This document shows positions 8,949 through 18,100 of a stretch of 19,152 nt of DNA, in pieces. Below the pieces are notes generated by a model. The model made no database searches and was not told the origin of the DNA. It saw nothing but the letters and a program-made list of their open reading frames with translations. Positions within the stretch are counted from its first letter, which is position 1, and each line of letters starts with the position of its first letter. Source of the DNA: Roridomyces roridus (taxonomy: Eukaryota > Basidiomycota > Agaricomycetes > Agaricales > Mycenaceae); assembly GCA_029378245.1 (NCBI GenBank), contig JARKIF010000430.1, forward strand, positions 1-19,152. The letters are read 5' to 3'. Made by a program: the position numbers and the translations under genes.

Positions 8949-9342
8949 ATACCAGATAGAAGCACCATGCTCGAGGACGAGGATACTTCTCTGCGCATTA
9001 ATCTCGCGTCCAGTATCATGTGGTGAAACGGGAGGCCGTTCGGAGGCTTCTCTCCTTCCGAGGGCGTTGATGGCTATCCGTCTGGCTGTCGGCCTGTGGT
9101 CAGGCGATGGTATGTGTTCCCCGAGAGCTCCCTCCATTCTCAATGGCGAACGGGCTCGAGCATCCCGATCGGAATTCAAGCTGACTACCGTCGGAACCCC
9201 GCTCGAGCTGTAAAGGAGCCCAACTCGCAAGTCCGGAGTCACTGTTGAATATTAATGAGCTCCGATGTTGGAGTATAAATATTGGCTGCAAGGGCATTCA
9301 ATGATGTAACCTGGTTATCTACCTAGCCTTGGGCTTTCTTGT
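8949..9342. other. gene-free stretch
   Basis: About 400 bp without a supported gene. A minus-strand frame of 112 codons here includes the translated tandem repeat and has no family resemblance. A TATAAATA sequence occurs on the plus strand at about 9275, but no gene follows it closely. Confidence 0.4.
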
Positions 9343-9409
9343 GCAAAAAGCGGTTCAAGATGAGAGAGACTCATCCCTCTATCGGGAGTCGAACCCGACC
9401 GAGTACTGA
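9343..9409 (-). repeat. tRNA-like repeat, copy a (3' half with perfect T-arm)
   Basis: On the minus strand the sequence reads as a perfect tRNA T-arm: stem TCGGG, loop TTCGACT, stem CCCGA (9398-9382). It contains a full pol III B-box, GGTTCGACTCC. It is followed by TAGAGGGA, like a 3' acceptor strand plus discriminator, and then by a T5 run at 9349-9345, like a pol III terminator. No matching acceptor 5' strand or anticodon arm can be found, so it is not a working tRNA gene. The same B-box, GGCATnnnn-type spacer and T5 order recurs in copies b and c, which suggests a tRNA-derived (SINE-like) repeat family. A MITE lies directly against its 5' side. Confidence 0.45.
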
Positions 9410-9613
9410 CACGGCGGATAAACAGTTGTCACTTTTTCTTTGTGGTGCATCTGTCACTTTTTTCAGCCTCGAAAAAAGGGACACATCCCCTTTGTCGTTC
9501 CTTTGTGCTATTTTTAGACAAAGGAACGACAAAGGAGAGTGCAACATGACAAGTGCTGGAAAAAAAGGGACAGTTGCACCAAAATGAAAAGTGACAACTG
9601 ATTATCCGCCGTG
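9410..9613. mobile_element. foldback MITE, 204 bp, 3-bp target duplication
   Basis: The ends are inverted repeats of about 54 bp: CACGGCGGATAAACAGTTGT on the left, and the reverse complement of the right end begins CACGGCGGATAATCAGTTGT, continuing with few mismatches through TGGTGCA and CTGTC to the T-run. The centre is a second, perfect 18-bp inverted repeat (9489-9506 and 9518-9535, starting CCTTTGTCGTTCC) around an 11-nt loop. The whole element can fold into one long hairpin. TGA flanks both ends (9407-9409 and 9614-9616), as expected for a 3-bp target site duplication. It has no coding capacity, so it is a non-autonomous element moved by a transposase encoded elsewhere. A 3-bp duplication fits PIF/Harbinger or CACTA-type elements; the superfamily cannot be fixed from one copy. 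Confidence 0.85.
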
Positions 9614-9816
9614 TGAGCAATCTTTGCTTTTTAATGACCAAGGCTGAGGCCAATAGCTAGGTGCAGGTGAGAATGCTTGCCATTTTGCCTCCTTAACCGA
9701 GTAAAAGTTTAATTGGGGTGAAGAGGGTGATGTTATAATTTTCGCAACGGTCGAAGTACTTCAAGTATCCGAGTCGATTTCGTCGTCCACCGTCTGCCAG
9801 GCCATTGAAGGGCCTT
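9614..9816. other. gene-free stretch beyond the MITE
   Basis: About 200 bp without a gene. If the MITE and one TGA are removed, the first bases here would join the T-arm of copy a. They could be the older 5' half of that repeat, although no tRNA cloverleaf could be completed. Confidence 0.35.
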
Positions 9817-9985
9817 CAAAAAGACAGGTGGTCAATGCCTCTATGGAGAATCGAGCCCAGTGTGCGTAGCGGAGGTGGAATCAACACTCTCGGGGTATTA
9901 TGTCGTCAAGGCTCGAGGCTCTGCCCGGGAATATACGGCCTCCTCCTGCATTGGTTCAGCATACGGGCGCCGGCTAGCGTGTGGA
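9817..9985 (-). repeat. tRNA-like repeat, copy b
   Basis: Shares with copy c a 24-bp identical core (9871-9894, GGAGGTGGAATCAACACTCT followed by CGGG) and diverged similarity on both sides: GGCTCGAGGCTCTG against ACGCTCGACGCTCTGG, and TCCTGCATTGGTTCAGCATA against TCCTGCGTTAGTTCAACATA. Read on the minus strand it has a B-box-like GGCTCGATTCTCC (plus 9845-9858), a TAGAGGC end that pairs with GCCTCGA upstream with one mismatch, and a T5 run (9822-9818). The span between the pairing ends is 83 nt, the size of a tRNA with a long variable arm, but the arms are degenerate. This points to a SINE-like, tRNA-derived repeat. Confidence 0.5.
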
Positions 9986-10075
9986 GGATGTGTTTCTATT
10001 AATTTGGCTACATGCAATTAGACTCGTTCTTTTCTACCCCCAAAGATCAGGGGTCTGACCTGGAGGCTTTCCTCT

Positions 10076-10236
10076 GCAAAAAGACGGTGGCGATGATGAA
10101 CATGCCTCATAGGGAGTCGAAGTATTAGAGGAGGTGGAATCAACACTCTCGGGCGATTCTTCGAGCAACGCTCGACGCTCTGGCCAGGTCTGTATGTGGG
10201 AGTATATGAGTCTCTTCCTGCGTTAGTTCAACATAC
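10076..10236 (-). repeat. tRNA-like repeat, copy c
   Basis: Diverged second copy of the repeat at 9817-9985, about 259 bp away in the same orientation. The identical 24-bp core lies at 10130-10153. The B-box region is reduced to CTTCGACTCCC on the minus strand (plus 10112-10120 plus flanks), and the T5 run is at 10082-10078. The two copies differ by many substitutions and small indels, so the duplication is old. Confidence 0.5.
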
Positions 10237-10317
10237 TTAGGGCTCAACGCGTGGCATCAGCCGCCAATGATGTCCGCCGTTGCCAAGCCATCAATGCCGT
10301 ATGCTCCCTGCACCCGA

Positions 10318-10338
10318 ACCACCACCACCACCACCACC
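10318..10338. repeat. (ACC)7 microsatellite
   Basis: Seven perfect ACC units, about 210 bp upstream of the Pro-rich gene's start codon. It is not inside any supported coding region. Confidence 0.85.
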
Positions 10339-10548
10339 TGGTAATCGCGAGGCTCTCTGTTTGCTCTCTGCCCCCACACCCGGTCATCATGCAATCCTTT
10401 TCTGACAGCGCGGACAATAGCTGACGACTTGGCCGAGTGTCCGGCAACACAAAAGAACAATGGGACGCGGTTGCACTGCTTCATTTAAAGACACGAGCAA
10501 AGGTGGCACCGTCCTTTCTCTTTCGCCTTCATCTTCCACCATCTCTCC
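10339..10548 (+). promoter_or_regulatory. probable promoter and 5' leader of the Pro-rich gene
   Basis: About 210 bp before the ATG at 10549. A CATTTAAAG element near 10484, about 65 bp upstream of the ATG, could act as a TATA-like box, and a C/T-rich tract (about 10513-10547) leads into the start codon, as is common in fungal promoters. Inferred from position and composition only. Confidence 0.3.
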
Positions 10549-11726
10549 ATGGCCTACGAAGCACCCGTGGAGGCTGGTCTTCCCTCTGACAACCCGCTCG
10601 TCGACATTGGACACGGATATGACGAAGAAGCTGCGATTTTGGCCGAGATGGGCGCGCTCAAAGCACGCGTAGCTGCTCATTGTGCCACCGTCGCGATGAA
10701 CAACTCGACTCTTACGCGTACTACGGTGTTTTTGCAAGATGTCGTGCAGCATCTGCCGACGTCCCCGATGGAGGTCCCCGCCGCGAGGTGCGTGTCCATC
10801 GATTATAAGCCACGCGTGTTCTGACTGTTATGATATACAGGTCTTCGATTGCCGTACGCCTCGTACCGAATGCGTTTCGCGCCCAACGAGGCGGGGCTGG
10901 TGGCAAGACCATGGCCACAGCCACTCCGTCGCGGGCGCCACTTTTGTCTTTGGATCCTTGGCAAGACGCCGAACCCGTTTCTCCCGCGGCTATGGGACAA
11001 AGGAACTTGAAGCGAGCACGAGAGCCGGATGGTTACGACAACGGCAGCGTTGGGGGCACGCCGTCGAGTACGCGTTCTGTTAGGCAGTGTGTCAGAGTGG
11101 CTGAGGTTCCTGGGAGCCCGACGTTTGGAAGGGTGCCACTGCCTATGACACCGAGTCCTGCTCCTCAGCCCATGCAACCTCACAGTATATGGCCGCCTCC
11201 ACCTCTGCCTACGACGCCTGGTTCGTATACTTTGCCACCGGGGTACACAATCTCGCACTCCCCCGTTGCCTATCCCTATCCGAACCCGACACCAGCCTTG
11301 TACCCAACTCAAACCCCTCCTCCTAATTGGGTGTTTGGCCATCCGTTCCCGCCGCCTGCGCCTGGGAATGGGTGGCCGATGCAGCAAGCACCACCTGGGA
11401 CCCCGTCACCGCAGAGACCAAATCGGGTTGAGGCGTATCTGCAGGCGCAGGCAATGCGCGCGGTGGGTCTATACCCGACATCCCCGTCAACCCCGGTGCG
11501 ACCACCACCCAGCTCGGCACCCGTGACACCTTCTCCTGGAACGAGTCCGAGTTCCAGTCCAAGTAGGGATGTCGGGATGGTCTACCTCGCTAGTGTCTTT
11601 CCTCAGAGACATAGGACGCCGAGGCATAGGCAGGGTATGGGTCGTGATCTCGTCATTCCTGGTTGCGGTCGGGGCAGGGGGCAGCCGCAGAGTCCGTCTG
11701 TGAGGGGGAGAGGGAGGGGAGGTTGA
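10549..11726 (+). CDS. Pro-rich RGG-tail hypothetical protein (two exons)
   Basis: Join of exon 1 (10549-10787) and exon 2 (10841-11726), giving 374 residues. The 53-bp intron has donor GTGCGT, branch CTGAC and acceptor ATACAG, and leaves the frame intact (AAR then SSIAVRLVPN). Residues 1-80 are mostly helical (EEAAILAEMGALKARVAAH, then TTVFLQDVVQHLP). A basic NLKRAREPDG could be a nuclear localisation signal. The long middle is Pro/Ser/Thr-rich and disordered (for example MQPHSIWPPPPLPTTPGSY). The C-terminus carries GRGRG and RGRGRGG, an RGG-like tail found in RNA-binding proteins and often arginine-methylated. No folded domain is recognised. Nuclear or RNA-related function is inference from the tail only. 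The start fits a C-rich leader and the first ATG. Confidence 0.7.
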
Positions 11727-12142
11727 TGTGGATATTGTTCGATTATTTGTTCTTTGAGTATTTAGGTAGGAATAGGAATAGGTAGCAATGCATGTATGTA
11801 GCCAAGTACTTTTATGAACAAGCAAGACATTGTATGTAACGAGTCCCGACGCCGACAAAGTTCGGGATCAAATTTCGATCAAAGCCCGCTTGCTTCTGCC
11901 ACAAGCGCTCAACCTGTGATCCTCCGCTCTCCTCGGACTCACCATCTTCGTCTACCCCGACGCGGTACTGTCATTCGTAACTGCATACTCTTGACATCGC
12001 ATCTGTCAACGGACGAGGATTGGAACCGGCACCCTGGCATGAGTGAGTGAATCATCGCCGCGGCGGTCCCGCCCGGCGTCTTTTGCTGGGTGCTCATAAG
12101 ACACGATGGTATCAATCTCCCTCCCTTCTCCCTCAACTTCCA
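11727..12142. other. intergenic region before the ABC transporter
   Basis: About 415 bp. It begins with the likely 3' region of the Pro-rich gene (A/T-rich, with a short AGGAAT repeat near 11768-11780) and ends with the C/T-rich leader of the transporter (about 12110-12140). No further gene is visible. Confidence 0.4.
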
Positions 12143-15100
12143 ATGCCCCCGTACGAGCTCGAGCTCCCCGTGGCTATATCCCTCGCGTCGTTGGCTTCAT
12201 GCAGCGCTATCTTGTTGGTGCTCAATAGGTGGAGATCTTCAGGTGAAGGGAAGATTAGGTTACCCGAGAGGGACGCGCAGGCTTTCGACGTGAGCGAGCC
12301 GGAGGACCTTGTGGATGGATATCCTATCGACGAAGAAGGGTTTTGGGTACAAGTTCGTCTTTGCCTTCACAGCGTTTTCTTGGAGGTTGACGATGAGTGC
12401 TGTAGGTGAGGATGAAGAAGATTTTCGTCGTTGGGATCCTAGGCTTTCTCGTGGCCGTCAAAATTGCGACAGTGTTCCTCGGCATAGACGCTGTCGATGT
12501 ACTGCAGACGTGTTTTTCGAGCTATCTGTTGCTCGTGGGCGTCTGGTCGATCCGCCGGAGGACGGTGGACGAGCACGCGGAGCAGCTATGGCATCTTGCT
12601 TCGCTCATTTTCTTTGCTGTCGCACTCGAGGGGTTCACTGCGTTGTTACCTGATGGCGACTCTACCTTGATTCTGCCGCGCGTTTGGTACCTCCATTCCG
12701 CCTCGCTGGTCCTATACGTGATTACGTTCTTCGCCATTCTCACCATTCCTCGCGGACCCCGGCTTCACTAACCTCCGTCCGCAATCTATTCCAAAAAGAC
12801 GGTCGAAGCTATCACTAATGTGGACGTGCACAACGTTTCGGGCGTCTACGGTAATCCTCCTTCATTTCGTCTTGTCAAGCCCAACTGAATCAAATTTATA
12901 TTCAACAGACGGCTCAATCTGGAGTTTCCTCTTCTTCTCCTACTCCACCAAAGTCATCATGCTAGGCAATACCGCGGCTAGCCTTGAGATCGGCGACCTC
13001 CCTATCTTGACGGCGGATATGCGTGCTACGATTCAATACGCCGCCATGCGCGCGTGGTCGGCTGGCCATAGATGGCGCCCGAAAATTGGCTCCGGGTGGG
13101 CGTTAGCGTCTCAGCTCATCGCTGTCAACCGCGCTGCCCTCGCAGGCGTCATGGTCTTTGCGGTTTTTGCGGGCGGGGGGTTTTACCTCCCGCCGTTTAT
13201 TATGAGTTGCTTGCTCAGGTATTTGGAGGAGGATCCTGAGCGCCGGGAGAAGAGATGGGGTGTCGTGTGGGTTGTATGTTTGTTTGGAGGGTACTTGGGA
13301 TTATACACGCGTGGGTTTTTCCTCTTTGTTGTGGGTTGAGGATGCTGATATTTGATGCAGTTACCGGTAAGATGGGTCCTGAGTCTCCGTGCGGGCTTTA
13401 CGCTGATGGATGTCGATAGCCCAGCTGTGGTCGTTGTCCTCTGCGACACTTCAGTCGCGCTTACGCACGCAGTTGAATACTATCCTCTTTGCCAAGACGC
13501 TCGTCCGGAAGGATATCGCTTCGACCGCTGCCGCTCCCGGTGAATCTGGGGAATTCTCGTCCAAGGCGCAGATTATGACTCTCATGTACGTTGCTTTTAT
13601 ACTGGAGCTGACAGCAGCGATACTGATATGTTTGGACTAAAATCCAGGACGACCGACGTCGACCGTGTAGCACGGTGCAGCCGCGAACTGTTCCTCGTTA
13701 TCGGTGTGTGCTATCCAATTAATTTGATTCAATCAAACTGCTCATACAGCCACGCATAGACTCACCTATCGAGCTCCTCGTAGGTACGACGATTCTATAC
13801 AACCTCCTCGGCATATCAGCGTTCTTCGGGCTTGGGGCTACATTGCTTCTCCTCCCGGTGAATCATTATGCGGGCAAGGCCGTGAAAGGGACGCAGGAGA
13901 GGTTGATGAAGGCTAGGGATGAGAGGGTTGCGCTTATGAATGAGGTGCTTGGTGCGATTCGGATGTTGAAGGTGAGTCGCGCGATTCTCCGCTGTTTTTC
14001 AGGATTGGGCACAGATGTTGAATTTGATGATGGTAGTTTATGGCTTGGGAACGTAGCTTCGAGGAGAGGGTGTTGAAGATTCGGGCGAGGGAGCTTGGGT
14101 ATCAACGGCTGTCATATATCATTGAGGCACTCCTTTCGGGGCTTTGGTGCGTTCCTTGCATCTTTGGATTCATTCATTCTTCTTATCTTATATGTAGGAA
14201 TGCGACACCGGTGACCGTGACCTTGGTTGCGTTTTATCATTTTGCGGTCGTGAGAGGGGAGGTGTTGAAGCCCTCTATTATGTTTACTTCGGTGTGTGGC
14301 CCCACTGTTTCTTCGCTTGTCATTGTGATTTGGATTGACTGGTGGTGTAGATCATTGGTATGTGTCTTGCATTTCCCAAGAGTCAAGATGGTGCTGATCA
14401 ACTGTGTTTAGTCTTCAGCGAGCTTCGATTTGCGATGAATGGACTTACGGAGACGTTTATCAACTTGCTTCAGAGTGCCGTCTCTTTGCGGCGGATTGAA
14501 AAGGTTATGAAATTTCCGTCGATTTATTTATCTAACTGAAGAAGTAATCCCATAGTATTTGGACACTCCAGAGGTGGCCCCAGTCCCGCCGCTCGAGGCG
14601 CAGTCCCAGGTCATTGCATTCCAATCTTGCACCCTCACCTGGGCTGGTTCGGCGTCATCTACCACCGCAAGCAGTACAAGTACGAGCTCGACCCCCCGCC
14701 AGAGGTTCATCCTCGTCGATTTGACGCTCGAGTTCCCTACTGGAGAGCTGTCCTTGATTTGTGGGGCTCTTGGGTCGGGGAAGACTTTGTTGCTCCTTGG
14801 TGAGTCCAACTCTACGCAGATAGTTGACAAGTTGAATTTGAACCCTCTGCAGCGCTTTTGGGTGAGGCGGATGTTCTGAGTGGGCAGATGATGTGCCCGC
14901 GGTCGCCGCCGAATTCTTTGGCAGCGTTTTCGACGGTTCTTCCGAAGAAGGAGGATTGGGTTGTTGAGGGGATGACGGCCTATGTTCCACAGGTTTGATT
15001 TACATACTTTCTAAAGTGGTTTCAAAGCTGATTGGTTTTTGATAGACTGCGTGGTTGCGAAATGCGTCTATCAAAGGTAGGTATTATCCTGCTATCTAAA

Positions 15101-18100
15101 GGAGTCGGTTAGCTGGAACGCGGTGCAGATAATATCTTGTTCAACTTGCCATACGACGAAGCGCGGTATGAGGCAACTTTGGAGGTAAAGCTGCCATTGA
15201 GCCGCTTTCTTTCTCTTCTGAATGTATATTCACAGGCTTGTGCGTTGAACCCCGATCTGGAAATCCTGGAAGATGGGGATGAGAGTGAGATTGGTGAAAA
15301 TGGGGTAAGTGCATCGAAATCTCACGTTTTGTAGTTCTGACACAATCCAGGTCAATCTTTCGGGCGGGCAAAAAAGTAGGTGCGCGCTCGCGAGGGCTGT
15401 TTGTGAGTCTTTCAATTTTCACAACTTGAATGGCTTGATTCATTTCGGTAGATTCACGCGGATCGATTTTGCTTTTGGACGACGTACTATCGGCTGGTAA
15501 GCCTACGAACCTCCAGCTTAGTTGAAACCTTACGCATCTCCAGTGGACGCGCACACCGCTCGCCATCTCTACCAACGCTGTCTCAAGGGCCCACTGATGC
15601 AGGGCCGCACTGTGATCCTAGTCTCTCACCATGTCCAACTCTGCGTGGCCGGTGCTGCGTACATTGTTACGCTCGATAATGGCCGGGTTCGGTTCCAAGG
15701 GACTCAGGAAGCGTTCAAGAGCTCCGGTGTTATGACCACTTTAGTTCAATCCACCAACACGGCGGCGACGGAGGATGAACGCAAGGCAGCTGCGGATTTC
15801 ATCGAGGAAGACAAGACGGTCGTCGCAGCGGAGAAGATCAAGAAGGTGCCACGCAAGTTTTTCGAGGAGGAGAAACGCGCCGTTGGTCGTGTATCACGCG
15901 ATGTTTGGAGTGCGTATATCGCTGCGTGTGGGTCGGGGTGGTATTGGTTGGTTTTTTGTTCGATTTTTGGTGTTGCTGCGTTGGCGCCGGTGGTGGAGAA
16001 TGGTTGGCTGAGCTACTGGGCAAGGGGTGACAATGCCCATAGTCCTGAGTACTATCTGGGCGTTTACACGGCAGTTGTCGTTGTTGGTCTGGTTATGACC
16101 ACGTCACGGCTTTTTGTCCTCTGTGAGTGAATCGTTTTTCTGTTTAGCTCAAGGGCTCAAGAGAACAGATTACGGATCTATCAATGCTTCCCATGTACTC
16201 CACAAAAGTGCGCTACTCTTTCCTGGCGCAGATAGTATCTCAATGTCCGTAGAACTCCTCGAGGCTGTTCTTTTTGCGCAGATCCGGTTCCACGATACGG
16301 TTTCACGCGGGCGGCTCCTCAACAGGTTTGGGAAGGACTTGGAAGGTTCGTTGCGTTTCGGATGAAACATTCCACTTGGTCCAACTACTTTGGTGCAGGC
16401 ATAGACAGCGGTCTCTCACTCAATTTCGGTACCGCTCTTATCCGCTTTGGTGCGATCTTGGTGAGTGGTTGAGAGTACTTCTTGTTAGTAGAACCCGAAG
16501 TGACTGCGCTTTAGACGACGATCGTCACTGTGAGCTTGGTTGGCGGACCGGCGTTTGTGCTGGCCGCGTTCTTTCTCGGGGTGATGTATTATCAAAGTCA
16601 GTCTCCTTCTCTTCCACATCGTGTATCTCGTTAATATGAGCAGTTGCCAAGATCTACGGCCAGGCGTCGAGAGATTTAAGACGGATTGGTACGTCCTTGT
16701 GAAGTTCCCGTTGGTTTGAAGCAAACCCTTTCAAAGACTCTGTGGTGCGTCAAACTACCTTTACTTGGTATGAAAGATTGAGCCCCAGTCTAGACTCGCT
16801 CACCTTTGTATTCCATGTACGCGGAGACGATCGCCGGTGTGGCTGTTCTGCGCTCATTTGGGGCGTCTTCAAAATTTCTGCGTGATATGATGCGGAATGT
16901 CGACACGGTGAGTTTTCCCGCTGCTTATTACAGCTTTATTCTTATCGGATACAGAATAATGCTCCCAGTTATTGGACTTTTGGTATCAATCGTTGGCTCA
17001 CGGTATTTGCTTCGCTGGATTCTTGGCTGAAAAGCAACTGACTTTGTGGATTAGATCCGGATGTCTGTCCTCTCGAGCCTGGCTATAGCTGCGATAGCTC
17101 TCATCGCGGTTCTGAACAAGAATATTCCCGCTGCGCTCGCTGGATTTGTATTGGCGTTTGCGAATACTGCGAGTTGAATTAGATTGAGTTTATCGACGAC
17201 GAGCTAACATCCCATGAAGCTTATGTATGATCTCAATGTGGCGGTAGGTTCAAAGAGAATTTGCGATGCATGTCTAATGCTGATTGAAACGTAGCTTCAC
17301 ACTTTTGTGAGCCTGGAACAAGCGATGGTGGGACTCGAACGGGTCAAGGAGTACGCCGACCTTGAACAAGAGGGCGCAGCATTCGTCGAGCCTCGACCGC
17401 CTTCGTCATGGCCTGAGCATGGAGCCATCGAATGCGAGAATTTGGTCATTCGCTACGCTGTGTGTTGATGCGTCTTCGTCTCATTTCCTCAACTCATGTT
17501 TGTGCCAGCCGGATTTGCCGGACGTTTTGCATAATGTGACTTTCCGGGTGCACCCTGGAGAAAAGTATGTGTTGCATTCTATTGAATACCTGATCAATGT
17601 GTTCTTTAGATTGGCATCCTCGGCAGAACGGGTGAGTTCAACTTGGAACCGTGGACTGTATTCATTGTTTTCCAAGGCTCCGGAAAAAGCACGCTGGCAT
17701 TGTCGTTCTTCCGCTTCGTCGAGGCTACCCAGGGCCGAATCCTTGGGACGGAATTGACATCGCTTCCATCGGGCTCACGGACTTGAGGAGCAAGTTGACG
17801 ATTATACCTCGTAAGCTCTTCATTACCTCGTCCTCCGTGAACTAACGGCTGTCTTAGAGGATCCCACGATTCTTAGCGGGACCTTGAGGTCCACATTGGA
17901 TGTCTTTGACGAGTATCAGGACGCGGATATCGTATGTTGATCGTCATTTTGCCGGGGAAGTATCTCAACTCGGATAGTTCGAGGCGCTGCGCAGAGTGCA
18001 TCTCATATCAGCGGAGGGCTCCACGGTGGAGAACAACGACGGCCATCAATGAGAATGTGTTCCGGAATTGTGGATTCTGCGATTTCGGAGGCGGGGAGAC

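Noticed and set aside
8904..9242. 112-codon minus-strand frame
   Set aside because: Its end is the translated 9-bp tandem repeat (RRIRSIRR) and the rest is nondescript.
9343..9410. functional tRNA gene
   Set aside because: The T-arm and B-box are perfect, but no acceptor 5' strand, D-arm or anticodon arm can be paired, even with the MITE removed.
10803..11387. 194-codon Arg-rich minus-strand frame
   Set aside because: It lies opposite the Pro-rich exon 2 and its Arg runs are the complement of Pro/Ala codons.
12717..12797. 81-nt intron that would remove the TAA of the ABC transporter
   Set aside because: Frame and branch point allow it, but it would delete a conserved helix and the [15 protein letters not shown] motif, and it is longer than all other introns of the gene. 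Kept only as an alternative.
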